In this document: piece by piece, positions 1 through 5,208 of the stretch
Layout: each line of letters opens with the position of its first letter
How positions within the stretch are numbered: the stretch's first letter is position 1
NCBI GenBank assembly: GCA_003538615.1
Contig: DPRT01000058.1
Span: forward strand, 1-5,515
DNA length: 5,515 nucleotides
Direction of reading: 5' to 3'
DNA from: Holophagaceae bacterium
GTDB taxonomy: Bacteria; Acidobacteriota; Holophagae; Holophagales; Holophagaceae
The notes under the pieces: model-generated
What the model was told of the DNA's origin: nothing
The model's database searches: none
The model's input: the letters and a program-made list of their open reading frames with translations, nothing else
Program-made: the position numbers and the translations under genes

Positions 1-234
1 CGGGCGGGCGGGGAGCTTGCGGAGGAGGCGGCCCGGCAGGTGCTCGAAATACCCGGCGGGGGCCAGCGCCTCGGGACTGTCCTCCTGGGCCAGGAAGAAC
101 ACCCGGGCCTCGGCGCAGGCGGTGCAGGCTTTCAGATGGGTGGTCGCCATGGGGCCGGGGTCCAGGGGGTCGGCCTCGACCGCCGCGAGGGCCGCGAGGC
201 AGGCATCGGGAAGGGGGAGGGGCTGGGCAGTCAT
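1..234 (-). CDS. Putative zinc-finger anti-sigma factor, N-terminal part (cut by window edge)
   Basis: Reading the minus strand from the ATG at 234-232 gives 78 codons with no stop before base 1, so the C-terminus is outside the window. The visible part carries His33, Cys37 and Cys40 in the spacing H-x3-C-x2-C, plus Cys12 upstream; this is the signature of zinc-binding anti-sigma (ZAS) domains. A segment GYFEHLPGRLLRKL follows at about residues 59-72, a type of linker I associate with such proteins. The start overlaps the sigma factor stop (ATGA) and is preceded by a strong Shine-Dalgarno sequence, so the two are probably translationally coupled. By family knowledge it would bind and hold the neighbouring sigma factor until a signal releases it. 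Whether it has a membrane segment, as many do, cannot be seen. The family call rests on a short motif plus context. Confidence 0.75.
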   Translation of the reverse strand, partial: MTAQPLPLPDACLAALAAVEADPLDPGPMATTHLKACTACAEARVFFLAQEDSPEALAPAGYFEHLPGRLLRKLPARP

Positions 235-878
235 GCGCGGCCTCCTTTGACATGGCGGGTGAGGTTCTGGATGGCGTGGAAGATGTGGGCCTTCACGCTG
301 CCCACGGAGGTGCCCATCTGCTGCGCGATCTGCTCGTACTTCCAGTCATGCTGCAGCTTCAGGGTGAGGGCCTCCTTCTGGCGCCGGGGCAGCTTGGGCA
401 GGGCCTCGCGCAGCAGGCGCCGGGCCTCCTGGTCCAGCAGGGCGGAGGCCTGGGTCTCCTCCACGCGCAGGGCCGGGTGGTCCAGGGTGCCGTCCGGCCC
501 TTCGAGGCTGTCGTGCTGCTGGGCCGCCCGTTCCCGGAAATTCAGGGCCTGACGGGTGGCGATGGTGATGAGCCAGGTGCGGAAGGAGGATTCGAAGCGG
601 AAACCGGGCAGGGCCCGGAAGACCCGGATGAAGGTCTCCTGCACGACGTCGTCCGCATCCTGGTGGTTCTTGACGATGGAAAAGGCCTTGCCGTAGACAT
701 CGCGGGAAAACAGGCGCACCAGGCTGGCGAAGGCCGCCTGATCGCCTCCCTGGGCAGCCTCGACCCAGACCCGCACCTCCGGCGCATGGTACGGCGAGGC
801 CGGATCGGGGATCCGGTCGGCGGCGCGGGGGGCCGTCAGGGGCATCAGGGGTTCGTTCAACGTGGCTTCCGCCATCAT
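231..878 (-). CDS. ECF-type RNA polymerase sigma factor (sigma-70 family, group 4)
   Basis: This 215-residue protein has the two domains of extracytoplasmic-function sigma factors and no sigma-1 or sigma-3 region. Region sigma-2 spans about residues 45-112 and includes DADDVVQETFIRVFRAL (74-90), the region 2.2 core contact, followed by SSFRTWLITIATRQALNF for promoter melting and -10 recognition. Sigma-4 spans about 153-205, with the helix-turn-helix YEQIAQQMGTSVGSVKAHIF that reads the -35 element. The first about 40 residues are a Pro/Ala-rich tail ahead of sigma-2. The start at 878 is preceded by GGAG six bases upstream (885-888); a second ATG follows immediately, so the start could be one codon later. 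The gene is followed by an overlapping ZAS anti-sigma gene, which suggests control by sequestration. Its target promoters and signal cannot be read from the sequence. Confidence 0.93.
   Translation of the reverse strand: MMAEATLNEPLMPLTAPRAADRIPDPASPYHAPEVRVWVEAAQGGDQAAFASLVRLFSRDVYGKAFSIVKNHQDADDVVQETFIRVFRALPGFRFESSFRTWLITIATRQALNFRERAAQQHDSLEGPDGTLDHPALRVEETQASALLDQEARRLLREALPKLPRRQKEALTLKLQHDWKYEQIAQQMGTSVGSVKAHIFHAIQNLTRHVKGGRA
241..248 (-). promoter_or_regulatory. Shine-Dalgarno site of the anti-sigma gene, inside the sigma coding region
   Basis: On the minus strand AAAGGAGG sits six bases before the anti-sigma ATG. The same bases encode Lys-Gly-Gly near the sigma factor C-terminus. 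It decides the anti-sigma start at 234 and supports coupled translation of the two genes. Confidence 0.8.
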
Positions 879-999
879 CCTAGTCTCCGGCGCAGGGATA
901 TTGATGAGGGTTCACGCCGTCCCTGGATGGACCCGGGAAGCCCTTCTGGGGTTGAATGGGAATGAGGCGAATCTTCAGCCCCGGTTTTCAGGAGTCTTC

Positions 1000-1521
1000 A
1001 TGCGCGACCGCATCACCCCGCTGCTCACGGAAGCGCAGATCCGGGCCCGGGTCCAGGAACTGGGCGCCCAGCTGTCCAGGGATTATGCGGGCCAGGATCT
1101 CGTGGTGGTGGGGCTCCTGAATGGCGTGTTCCCCTTCTTCGCCGACCTCGTCCGGGCCATGGACCTGGACATCGATGTGAGCTTCATGCAGGTCTCCAGC
1201 TACGGCGCGGGCACGGAGAGCACGGGCGAGGTCCACATCCTCAAGGACCTGGACCGCTCCATCCAGGGCCGCCATGCCCTGGTGGTGGAGGACATCGTGG
1301 ATACCGGCCTCACCCTGTTCAAGGTCCGCAACCTGCTTCAGGACCGGGAACCCCTCAGCCTGAAGATCTGCACCCTCCTGGACAAGCCCAGCCGCCGCAA
1401 AGTCGAGGTGCCGGTGGACTACATCGGCTTCACCATCGAGGATCACTTTGTCGTCGGCTATGGCCTTGATCTCGACGGGAAGCTCCGCAACCTGCCGTAC
1501 GTGGGCGTTTATCATCCCTAG
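1000..1521 (+). CDS. hpt: Hypoxanthine (hypoxanthine-guanine) phosphoribosyltransferase
   Basis: The 173-residue cytosolic purine-salvage enzyme transfers the phosphoribosyl group of PRPP to hypoxanthine or guanine, giving IMP or GMP. The PRPP-binding motif VVEDIVDTGLT lies at residues 95-105, with the acidic pair Glu97-Asp98 and the catalytic-type Asp101. The pyrophosphate loop is GLLNG (38-42), where human HPRT has LKGG. SSYG (66-69) marks the mobile loop that closes over the active site, and DHFVVGYGLD (148-157) is the purine-pocket segment. Length is near the usual 175-185. The start at 1000 has AGGAG five bases upstream and the protein begins directly before its first helix; an in-frame ATG at 862 would add 46 unmatched residues and run antisense into the sigma gene. 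It is the first gene of a unit with lptE and holA. Confidence 0.95.
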   Translation: MRDRITPLLTEAQIRARVQELGAQLSRDYAGQDLVVVGLLNGVFPFFADLVRAMDLDIDVSFMQVSSYGAGTESTGEVHILKDLDRSIQGRHALVVEDIVDTGLTLFKVRNLLQDREPLSLKICTLLDKPSRRKVEVPVDYIGFTIEDHFVVGYGLDLDGKLRNLPYVGVYHP

Positions 1522-1523
1522 GA
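1519..1523 (+). promoter_or_regulatory. Shine-Dalgarno site of lptE overlapping the hpt stop codon
   Basis: TAGGA contains the hpt stop TAG and stands five bases before the GTG at 1529. It supports GTG as the lptE start and suggests that ribosomes ending hpt reinitiate on lptE. Confidence 0.55.
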
Positions 1524-1528
1524 TTCCC

Positions 1529-2083
1529 GTGCCCTCCTCCACCAGCCTCCTCCTGTTCCTCAGCCTGCTGCTGGCTTCCGGCTGCGGATACCACCGCCTG
1601 GACCGGCAGGTGCGGTCGGCGGCCTGGGCCAAGCAGGGGGAGACCATCCGCCTGGCGCGGTTCCGCAACCTGACGCCTCGGCTGGGCCTGGAGGACCGCT
1701 TCACCAAGGCCCTGGAAAACCGCGTGGTGGCGGCCAGTCCCTGGCGCCTGGTGGGGGCGGGCGAACCCTCACGCTGGGTGCTCCGGGGCACTCTGGAGAC
1801 CTACACGTCCCGCCCCATCGGCCTCACCCTCGGCAACGACAGGGCCAAGGCCAGCGCCGGCTCGGCCTCCCGGGTGGAAGTGGCTGTGGTGGCCAGCGTG
1901 GAGCTGCTGGACGGCCAGACCGGGGCCGTAGTGCTCTCCCGCCGGGGTCTGACCTTCTCCAACCAGTACCGGGTGGATCAGAATTTCGCCAGCTTCGACA
2001 GCCGGGAACTGCAGGTGCTGGAGAGCCTGGCGGATGACTTCGCGGAAAGCTTCCTCACCCAGATGCTGGAAGGCACGGACTGA
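1529..2083 (+). CDS. lptE: LPS-assembly lipoprotein LptE
   Basis: LptE is the outer-membrane lipoprotein that plugs the LptD barrel and helps insert lipopolysaccharide into the outer leaflet. The 184-residue reading starts at a GTG just after hpt. A hydrophobic stretch (residues 7-16) ends in a lipobox-like ASGC with Cys19 as the acylated residue, followed by GYH, typical of LptE lipoproteins. The body has the LptE pattern: IRLARFRNLTPRLGLEDRFTKAL (split here as 40-50 and 51-62), an Arg/Thr-rich strand near 86-95, the segment LTFSNQYRVDQNFASFD (141-157), and a C-terminal helix ending QMLEG. Direct overlap with holA (TGATG) matches the lptE-holA pairing known in Gram-negative bacteria and is strong support. 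Oddly, the signal peptide from this start has no Lys or Arg before the hydrophobic core. An ATG at 1448 is possible but would lie deep inside hpt. Confidence 0.85.
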   Translation: MPSSTSLLLFLSLLLASGCGYHRLDRQVRSAAWAKQGETIRLARFRNLTPRLGLEDRFTKALENRVVAASPWRLVGAGEPSRWVLRGTLETYTSRPIGLTLGNDRAKASAGSASRVEVAVVASVELLDGQTGAVVLSRRGLTFSNQYRVDQNFASFDSRELQVLESLADDFAESFLTQMLEGTD

Positions 2084-3102
2084 TGGCGGCTCCCGCCTGG
2101 CTGGACCATTCCTTTGCCCTGGTCCACGGTGAGGATGGTGATGGGCGCAGGAAGGCCGTGGCGGAATGGACCCGGCGGCGTGTGGATGCCGAGTGGGCGG
2201 ACTTCTCACTGACCGTCTGCTCTGAAGGCTGCCCCTGGCCCGAGGTGATGGCGGCCCTCCAGGAGGCGGCGCCGCTGGGGGCGGAGGTCCGCACGGTGCT
2301 CGTGCCCGCCGCCGACAACCTGTTCACCCGCGCCAAGGAGCTGCCGGGCGCCGTGAAGGCGCTGCTGGAGAAACCTCCCCAGGGCGTGAACCTGCTGCTG
2401 GTGGCCTGGAACACCCTGCCCGCGGCCCCCGGGAAGGCCCTGGGTGCCAAGCCCTGGACGGACTGGACCAAGGCGGGCCGGATCCTCAAGGTGGGGGTCC
2501 TGGAGCCGGCGGAGATCCCCGGCTTCATCGAGGCCGAGGCGAAGCAATTGGGCCTGTCCCTCCAGGGGGCGGCCGCCAGCCTGCTGGCCCAGCGCCAGGG
2601 CGGCAACCCGGGCCTCATCAAGCGGGCCCTGGAGGTGCTGGACCTGCTGTCGGAGGATCGCCGCGTCTCCGAGGCCATGGTGGACCAGGTGACCTTCCGG
2701 CTGGCCGATCAGAAGGCCTTCGCCTGGTCCGGCGCCTGGCAGAAGGGGGACGCCGCCGGGGCCCTGAAGGCCCTCCGCATGGCCCTGGAGGATGAAGAAG
2801 AGCCGTTGATGCTGCTGGGCCAGGCCCGGCGCGAGGTGGATCGCCTGCTGCGCTATGCGGAAGCCCAGGCCGCGGGGCTCAGGGGGCCCGAGTTGACCTC
2901 GGCCCTGGGCCTGTCCCCCAAGCAGGCCTTCCTGCTGGACGGCTACCGGGGCGCCTTCGAAAAGCTGAAGGCCAAGGGCATCAAGGCCCTGCTGGGCCGA
3001 CTGAACCAGTGCGAGCGGGACCTCAAGGGCATGGCCCTGTCCCGCAGCGAAGCGCCCCTGCTGGACCTGACGCTTGCTCTCTGCCGGGCCTGGGGACGCT
3101 AG
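2083..3102 (+). CDS. holA: DNA polymerase III delta subunit (clamp loader)
   Basis: The delta subunit is the clamp-opening wrench of the DNA polymerase III clamp loader, acting with gamma/tau and delta-prime. At 339 residues it is close to the E. coli size (about 343). The N-terminal AAA-like domain is recognisable from FALVHGED (11-18), TVLVPAADNL (71-80) and the strand GVNLLLVAWN (101-110). Next come LEPAEIPGFIEAEAKQLGL (140-158) and RQGGNPGLIKRALEVLDLL (171-189), the conserved 'G-N-xx-xIxxExxKL'-type segment of domain II. The helical C-terminal collar domain follows (about 205-335), with LGQARREVDRLLRY and the LGLSPKQAFLLDGYRGAF segment. As usual for delta it lacks a P-loop for ATP. The ATG overlaps the lptE stop by one base, with GGAAGG nine bases upstream (2068-2073). 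The stop shares a palindrome with the converging dsrE-like gene. Confidence 0.9.
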   Translation: MAAPAWLDHSFALVHGEDGDGRRKAVAEWTRRRVDAEWADFSLTVCSEGCPWPEVMAALQEAAPLGAEVRTVLVPAADNLFTRAKELPGAVKALLEKPPQGVNLLLVAWNTLPAAPGKALGAKPWTDWTKAGRILKVGVLEPAEIPGFIEAEAKQLGLSLQGAAASLLAQRQGGNPGLIKRALEVLDLLSEDRRVSEAMVDQVTFRLADQKAFAWSGAWQKGDAAGALKALRMALEDEEEPLMLLGQARREVDRLLRYAEAQAAGLRGPELTSALGLSPKQAFLLDGYRGAFEKLKAKGIKALLGRLNQCERDLKGMALSRSEAPLLDLTLALCRAWGR

Positions 3103-3452
3103 AAGACCAGCACCTGGTCGGCCCACAGGGTCCAGTCCGTGAGTTCCTCCAGCGTGCTGCGGCGGCAGCCTTCGGCCAGTTCGGATTCGGCGATGCCCCG
3201 GGCATCCATGCAGGTGCCGCAGACACCGACGAGGCCGTGGCGGGTGGTGACACCTTTCAGCATCCGCTCCAGGTTGTAGTAGCCGTTGGGCGTGACCTGG
3301 CCCCGCTTGGCGCAGGCTGCGGCATCGCCCATGAGGAAGACCCGAACGTCGGTGCCTTCGCGCTTGGCCACGGCGCCCGCGAGGCGCAGGCCGTTGTAGC
3401 TGCGCTCGGTGCCGTAGGGCGGGTCGTTGAGGATGAACAGGAGCTTGCTCAT
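3099..3452 (-). CDS. DsrE/DsrF-like family protein
   Basis: This small 117-residue cytosolic protein has the alpha/beta fold signature of the DsrE family. It opens with the strand KLLFILNDPPYGTERSYNGL (3-22), then the helix LRLAGAVAK, the strand DVRVFLMGDAAACAK (35-49) and the strand HGLVGVCGTCMDARGI (72-87); it ends with LWADQVLVF. Cys78 and Cys81 form a C-x2-C pair where family members that carry persulfide have their reactive cysteine; Cys47 and Cys96 are further candidates. DsrE proteins take part in sulfur transfer (DsrEFH, TusBCD) or have unknown roles (YchN type); no dsr, tus or other sulfur gene is visible here, so the role is open. The start at 3452 has GAGG five bases upstream (3458-3461). 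An upstream ATG at 3524 would add 24 unlike residues. The gene converges on holA and diverges from fumA. Confidence 0.85.
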   Translation of the reverse strand: MSKLLFILNDPPYGTERSYNGLRLAGAVAKREGTDVRVFLMGDAAACAKRGQVTPNGYYNLERMLKGVTTRHGLVGVCGTCMDARGIAESELAEGCRRSTLEELTDWTLWADQVLVF

Positions 3453-3531
3453 GGGGGCCTCACGGATGAGGGTTCCAGGATAACTGGGTGTGCATTCCAG
3501 GCGGGTGGCAGCAGAACCGGGCATTGATCAC

Positions 3532-3560
3532 TTGAGCCTCGGCTTCGCCGGGCGGATCAT
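3532..3560 (+). promoter_or_regulatory. Candidate sigma70-type promoter for the fumarase operon
   Basis: TTGAGC at 3532-3537 and GATCAT at 3555-3560 are separated by 17 bases; each matches the sigma70 consensus at four of six positions. Transcription would begin near 3567, leaving a leader of about 18 bases that still includes the GGAGG site at 3576-3580. GC-rich genomes yield such matches by chance, so this is tentative. Confidence 0.3.
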
Positions 3561-3584
3561 GGGGATCTGAATCCCGGAGGGCCC

Positions 3585-4565
3585 ATGTCCGAATGCGTCA
3601 TTCCCACCCTGACCTCCAGCGAGGTGGTGGCGTCCAAATCCGTGCTGCCGGAAGGGTGGAAAGCGGACCTCTCGAACCTGAAGGGACTGGACCTCACCCA
3701 GCCCATGCTGGAGCTGCTGCGCCGGTCCACCAGCCGCCTGCCCCAGGATGTGATCGACGCCCTGGTGAAGGGCCGCGATGCCGAGGAGGAGGGCAGCCGG
3801 GCCTTCAACACGCTCAACGACATGGTGCGCAACATCATCCTCGCGGACGGCCACGTGACGCCGCTCTGCCAGGACACGGGCTCCATCATCGTCTGGGTTC
3901 GCCATCCCTTTGGCCTGAGCCAGCGGGCGGCCAAGCAGCAGATCCGCGCGGCCGTGGTCGAGGCCACCAAGCGCTCCTGGCTGCGCCCCAACTGCGTGGA
4001 GGCTCTCAGCGGCAAGAACACCGGCACCAACATGGACCCCTTCCACGAGCACCACCCCTCCATCCACTTCGAGGAGTGGGACAAGCCGGAAGTGGAGATC
4101 TCCGTCATGCAGAAGGGCGGGGGCTGCGAGAACGTGGGCGCCCAGTACCGCCTGCCGGACGCCACCCTGGGCGCGGGCCGCGACATCAAGGGCGTGCGCA
4201 AGTGCATCATCGATGCCGTGGTGAAGGCCCAGGGCCAGGGCTGCAGTCCGGGCATCCTCGGGGTGGCCATCGGCGGCGACCGCGTCACCAGCTACGAGAA
4301 GAGCAAGGAGCTGATCCTCCGCAAGCTCGGCACGTCCAATCCCGACCCGAAGATGGATGCCTTCGAGAAGGAGATCGTCAACGATCTCAACACCCTGGGC
4401 ATCGGTCCCATGGGCTACGGCGGCAACACCACCGTGCTGGGCGTCATGGCGGAGGAGATGTACCGCCACCCGGCCAGCTTCTATGTGTCCATCAGCTACA
4501 TGTGCTGGAGCAGCCGCCGGGGCTCGATCACGCTCAAGACCAACGGCGAAGTGTCCTTCGACTGA
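3585..4565 (+). CDS. Class I fumarate hydratase (tartrate dehydratase-type), alpha subunit
   Basis: This is the iron-sulfur subunit of a two-subunit class I hydro-lyase that interconverts fumarate and L-malate (or dehydrates L-tartrate) in the cytosol. The likely 4Fe-4S ligands are Cys95 in PLCQDTGS, Cys220 in GQGCSPGILG and Cys307 in SYMCWSSRRG, the three positions I recall for this family. Other landmarks are the LRPNCVEALSGKNTGTN segment (133-149), KGGGCENVG (177-185), VAIGGD (227-232) and the GIGPMGYGGNTTVLGV segment (272-287). At 326 residues it is somewhat longer than many alpha subunits (about 280-300), mainly through an N-terminal extension of about 30 residues. The start has GGAGG four bases upstream. 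The beta subunit follows after 12 bases. Fumarase is the likelier role since no tartrate genes are nearby, but the KGGGC motif recalls TtdA; sequence alone does not settle the substrate. Confidence 0.92.
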   Translation: MSECVIPTLTSSEVVASKSVLPEGWKADLSNLKGLDLTQPMLELLRRSTSRLPQDVIDALVKGRDAEEEGSRAFNTLNDMVRNIILADGHVTPLCQDTGSIIVWVRHPFGLSQRAAKQQIRAAVVEATKRSWLRPNCVEALSGKNTGTNMDPFHEHHPSIHFEEWDKPEVEISVMQKGGGCENVGAQYRLPDATLGAGRDIKGVRKCIIDAVVKAQGQGCSPGILGVAIGGDRVTSYEKSKELILRKLGTSNPDPKMDAFEKEIVNDLNTLGIGPMGYGGNTTVLGVMAEEMYRHPASFYVSISYMCWSSRRGSITLKTNGEVSFD

Positions 4566-4577
4566 TACGAGGCTCCC

Positions 4578-5156
4578 ATGATCCGTCTCACCACCCCCAT
4601 CACCGAAGACCAGATCCGCCAGCTCAAAGTGGGCGACGAAGTGCTGCTCAACGGCCGCGTCGTCCTCAGCCGTGACATGGGCCACAAGTACATGAAGGAG
4701 CAGAAGCCCGAGTGGCTGAAGCCCATCCTCGAGAACATGGTCATCTACCACTGCGGACCTGTCGTGAAGAAGAACGAAGACGGCACCTGGTCCTTCGTGG
4801 CCGCCGGGCCCACCACCTCCATCCGCGAAGAGCCCTACCAGGCGGACGTCATCGACACCTACAAGGTGCGCGGCGTCATCGGCAAGGGCGGCATGGGCAA
4901 GAAGACCAGCGAAGGGCTCCAGAAGACCGGGGCCGTCTACCTCCACGCCACGGGTGGCGCCGGCAGCCTGCTGGCCGAGCGCTGCAAACGCGTGGTGGAC
5001 GTGAAGATGCTGGAGGAATTCGGCAGTCCCGAGGCCTTCTGGATCATCGAGGTGGAGGACTTCCCCCTGGTGGTCACCATGGACAGCCACGGCGGCAGCC
5101 TCCACGAGATCGTGGCGCAGAAGAGCCAGGAACGCGCGAAGGTCCTGACGGCCTGA
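4578..5156 (+). CDS. Class I fumarate hydratase (tartrate dehydratase-type), beta subunit
   Basis: The 192-residue subunit completes the active site of the 4Fe-4S hydro-lyase and corresponds to the C-terminal half of single-chain class I fumarases or to TtdB. It begins with LTTPITEDQIRQLKVGDEV (4-22), followed by LSRDMGHKYM (30-39), which holds the RD-xx-H motif. Next are VIYHCGPVVKK (55-65), AAGPTTSIREEPYQADVI (75-92) and the glycine-rich GVIGKGGMG (99-107). HATGGAGSLLAERC (123-136) and the C-terminal VTMDSHGGSLHE follow. The GPTTS and GKGGMG blocks are the ones I remember best for TtdB and FumA C-terminal domains. The length is normal for a beta subunit. GAGG at 4569-4572 lies five bases before the ATG, and the gap to the alpha subunit is 12 bases, so the two are surely co-transcribed and assemble together. 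No U-rich terminator follows; the next gene starts after 45 bases. Confidence 0.92.
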   Translation: MIRLTTPITEDQIRQLKVGDEVLLNGRVVLSRDMGHKYMKEQKPEWLKPILENMVIYHCGPVVKKNEDGTWSFVAAGPTTSIREEPYQADVIDTYKVRGVIGKGGMGKKTSEGLQKTGAVYLHATGGAGSLLAERCKRVVDVKMLEEFGSPEAFWIIEVEDFPLVVTMDSHGGSLHEIVAQKSQERAKVLTA

Positions 5157-5170
5157 ATTCCGGGTTTTCC

Positions 5171-5208
5171 GGCCCCATCCCTCCCACGGTAGGCTGGAGG
5201 GATGGGCC
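5171..5208 (+). promoter_or_regulatory. Stem-loop covering the prmC ribosome-binding site and start codon
   Basis: CCCATCCCTCC (5174-5184) and GGAGGGATGGG (5196-5206) are perfect 11-bp inverted arms around an 11-base loop; GG at 5171-5172 and CC at 5207-5208 extend it by two pairs past one bulged C. The 3' arm contains the purine-rich GGAGG and the prmC ATG at 5202. No T-run follows on either strand, so it is not a normal intrinsic terminator. In RNA it could hide the start of prmC, or act as a weak end to the fumarase transcript. Confidence 0.6.

Noticed and set aside
252..965. A 237-codon plus-strand open frame opposite the sigma factor
   Set aside because: The sigma factor on the other strand has clear domains; this frame shows none.
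862..999. N-terminal extension of hpt from the ATG at 862
   Set aside because: The extra 46 residues do not resemble the family, and the ATG at 1000 has a well-placed AGGAG site.
879..999. Promoters in the divergent region between the sigma factor and hpt
   Set aside because: I tried TTGAAT at 952 on the plus strand and CAATAT at 903-898 on the minus strand; neither has a partner element at acceptable spacing.
988..1791. A 267-codon minus-strand open frame across hpt and lptE
   Set aside because: It is a shadow of well-supported genes, with biased composition and no recognisable domain.
2206..3126. A 306-codon minus-strand open frame across holA
   Set aside because: It is a shadow of holA; the Gln/Gly/Leu-rich translation is typical of antisense reading of GC-rich genes.
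3453..3524. N-terminal extension of the DsrE-like protein from the ATG at 3524
   Set aside because: The ATG at 3452 has a proper ribosome-binding site and begins exactly at the first beta strand of the family.
3559..3570. A three-codon frame (ATG GGG ATC TGA) upstream of the fumarase alpha gene as a leader peptide
   Set aside because: It is too short to be meaningful, lacks a ribosome-binding site, and lies at or before the likely transcription start.
5171..5208. Canonical intrinsic terminator after the fumarase beta gene
   Set aside because: The stem is strong, but no run of T follows on either strand and the stem includes the prmC start codon, so I list it as a possible regulatory hairpin instead.
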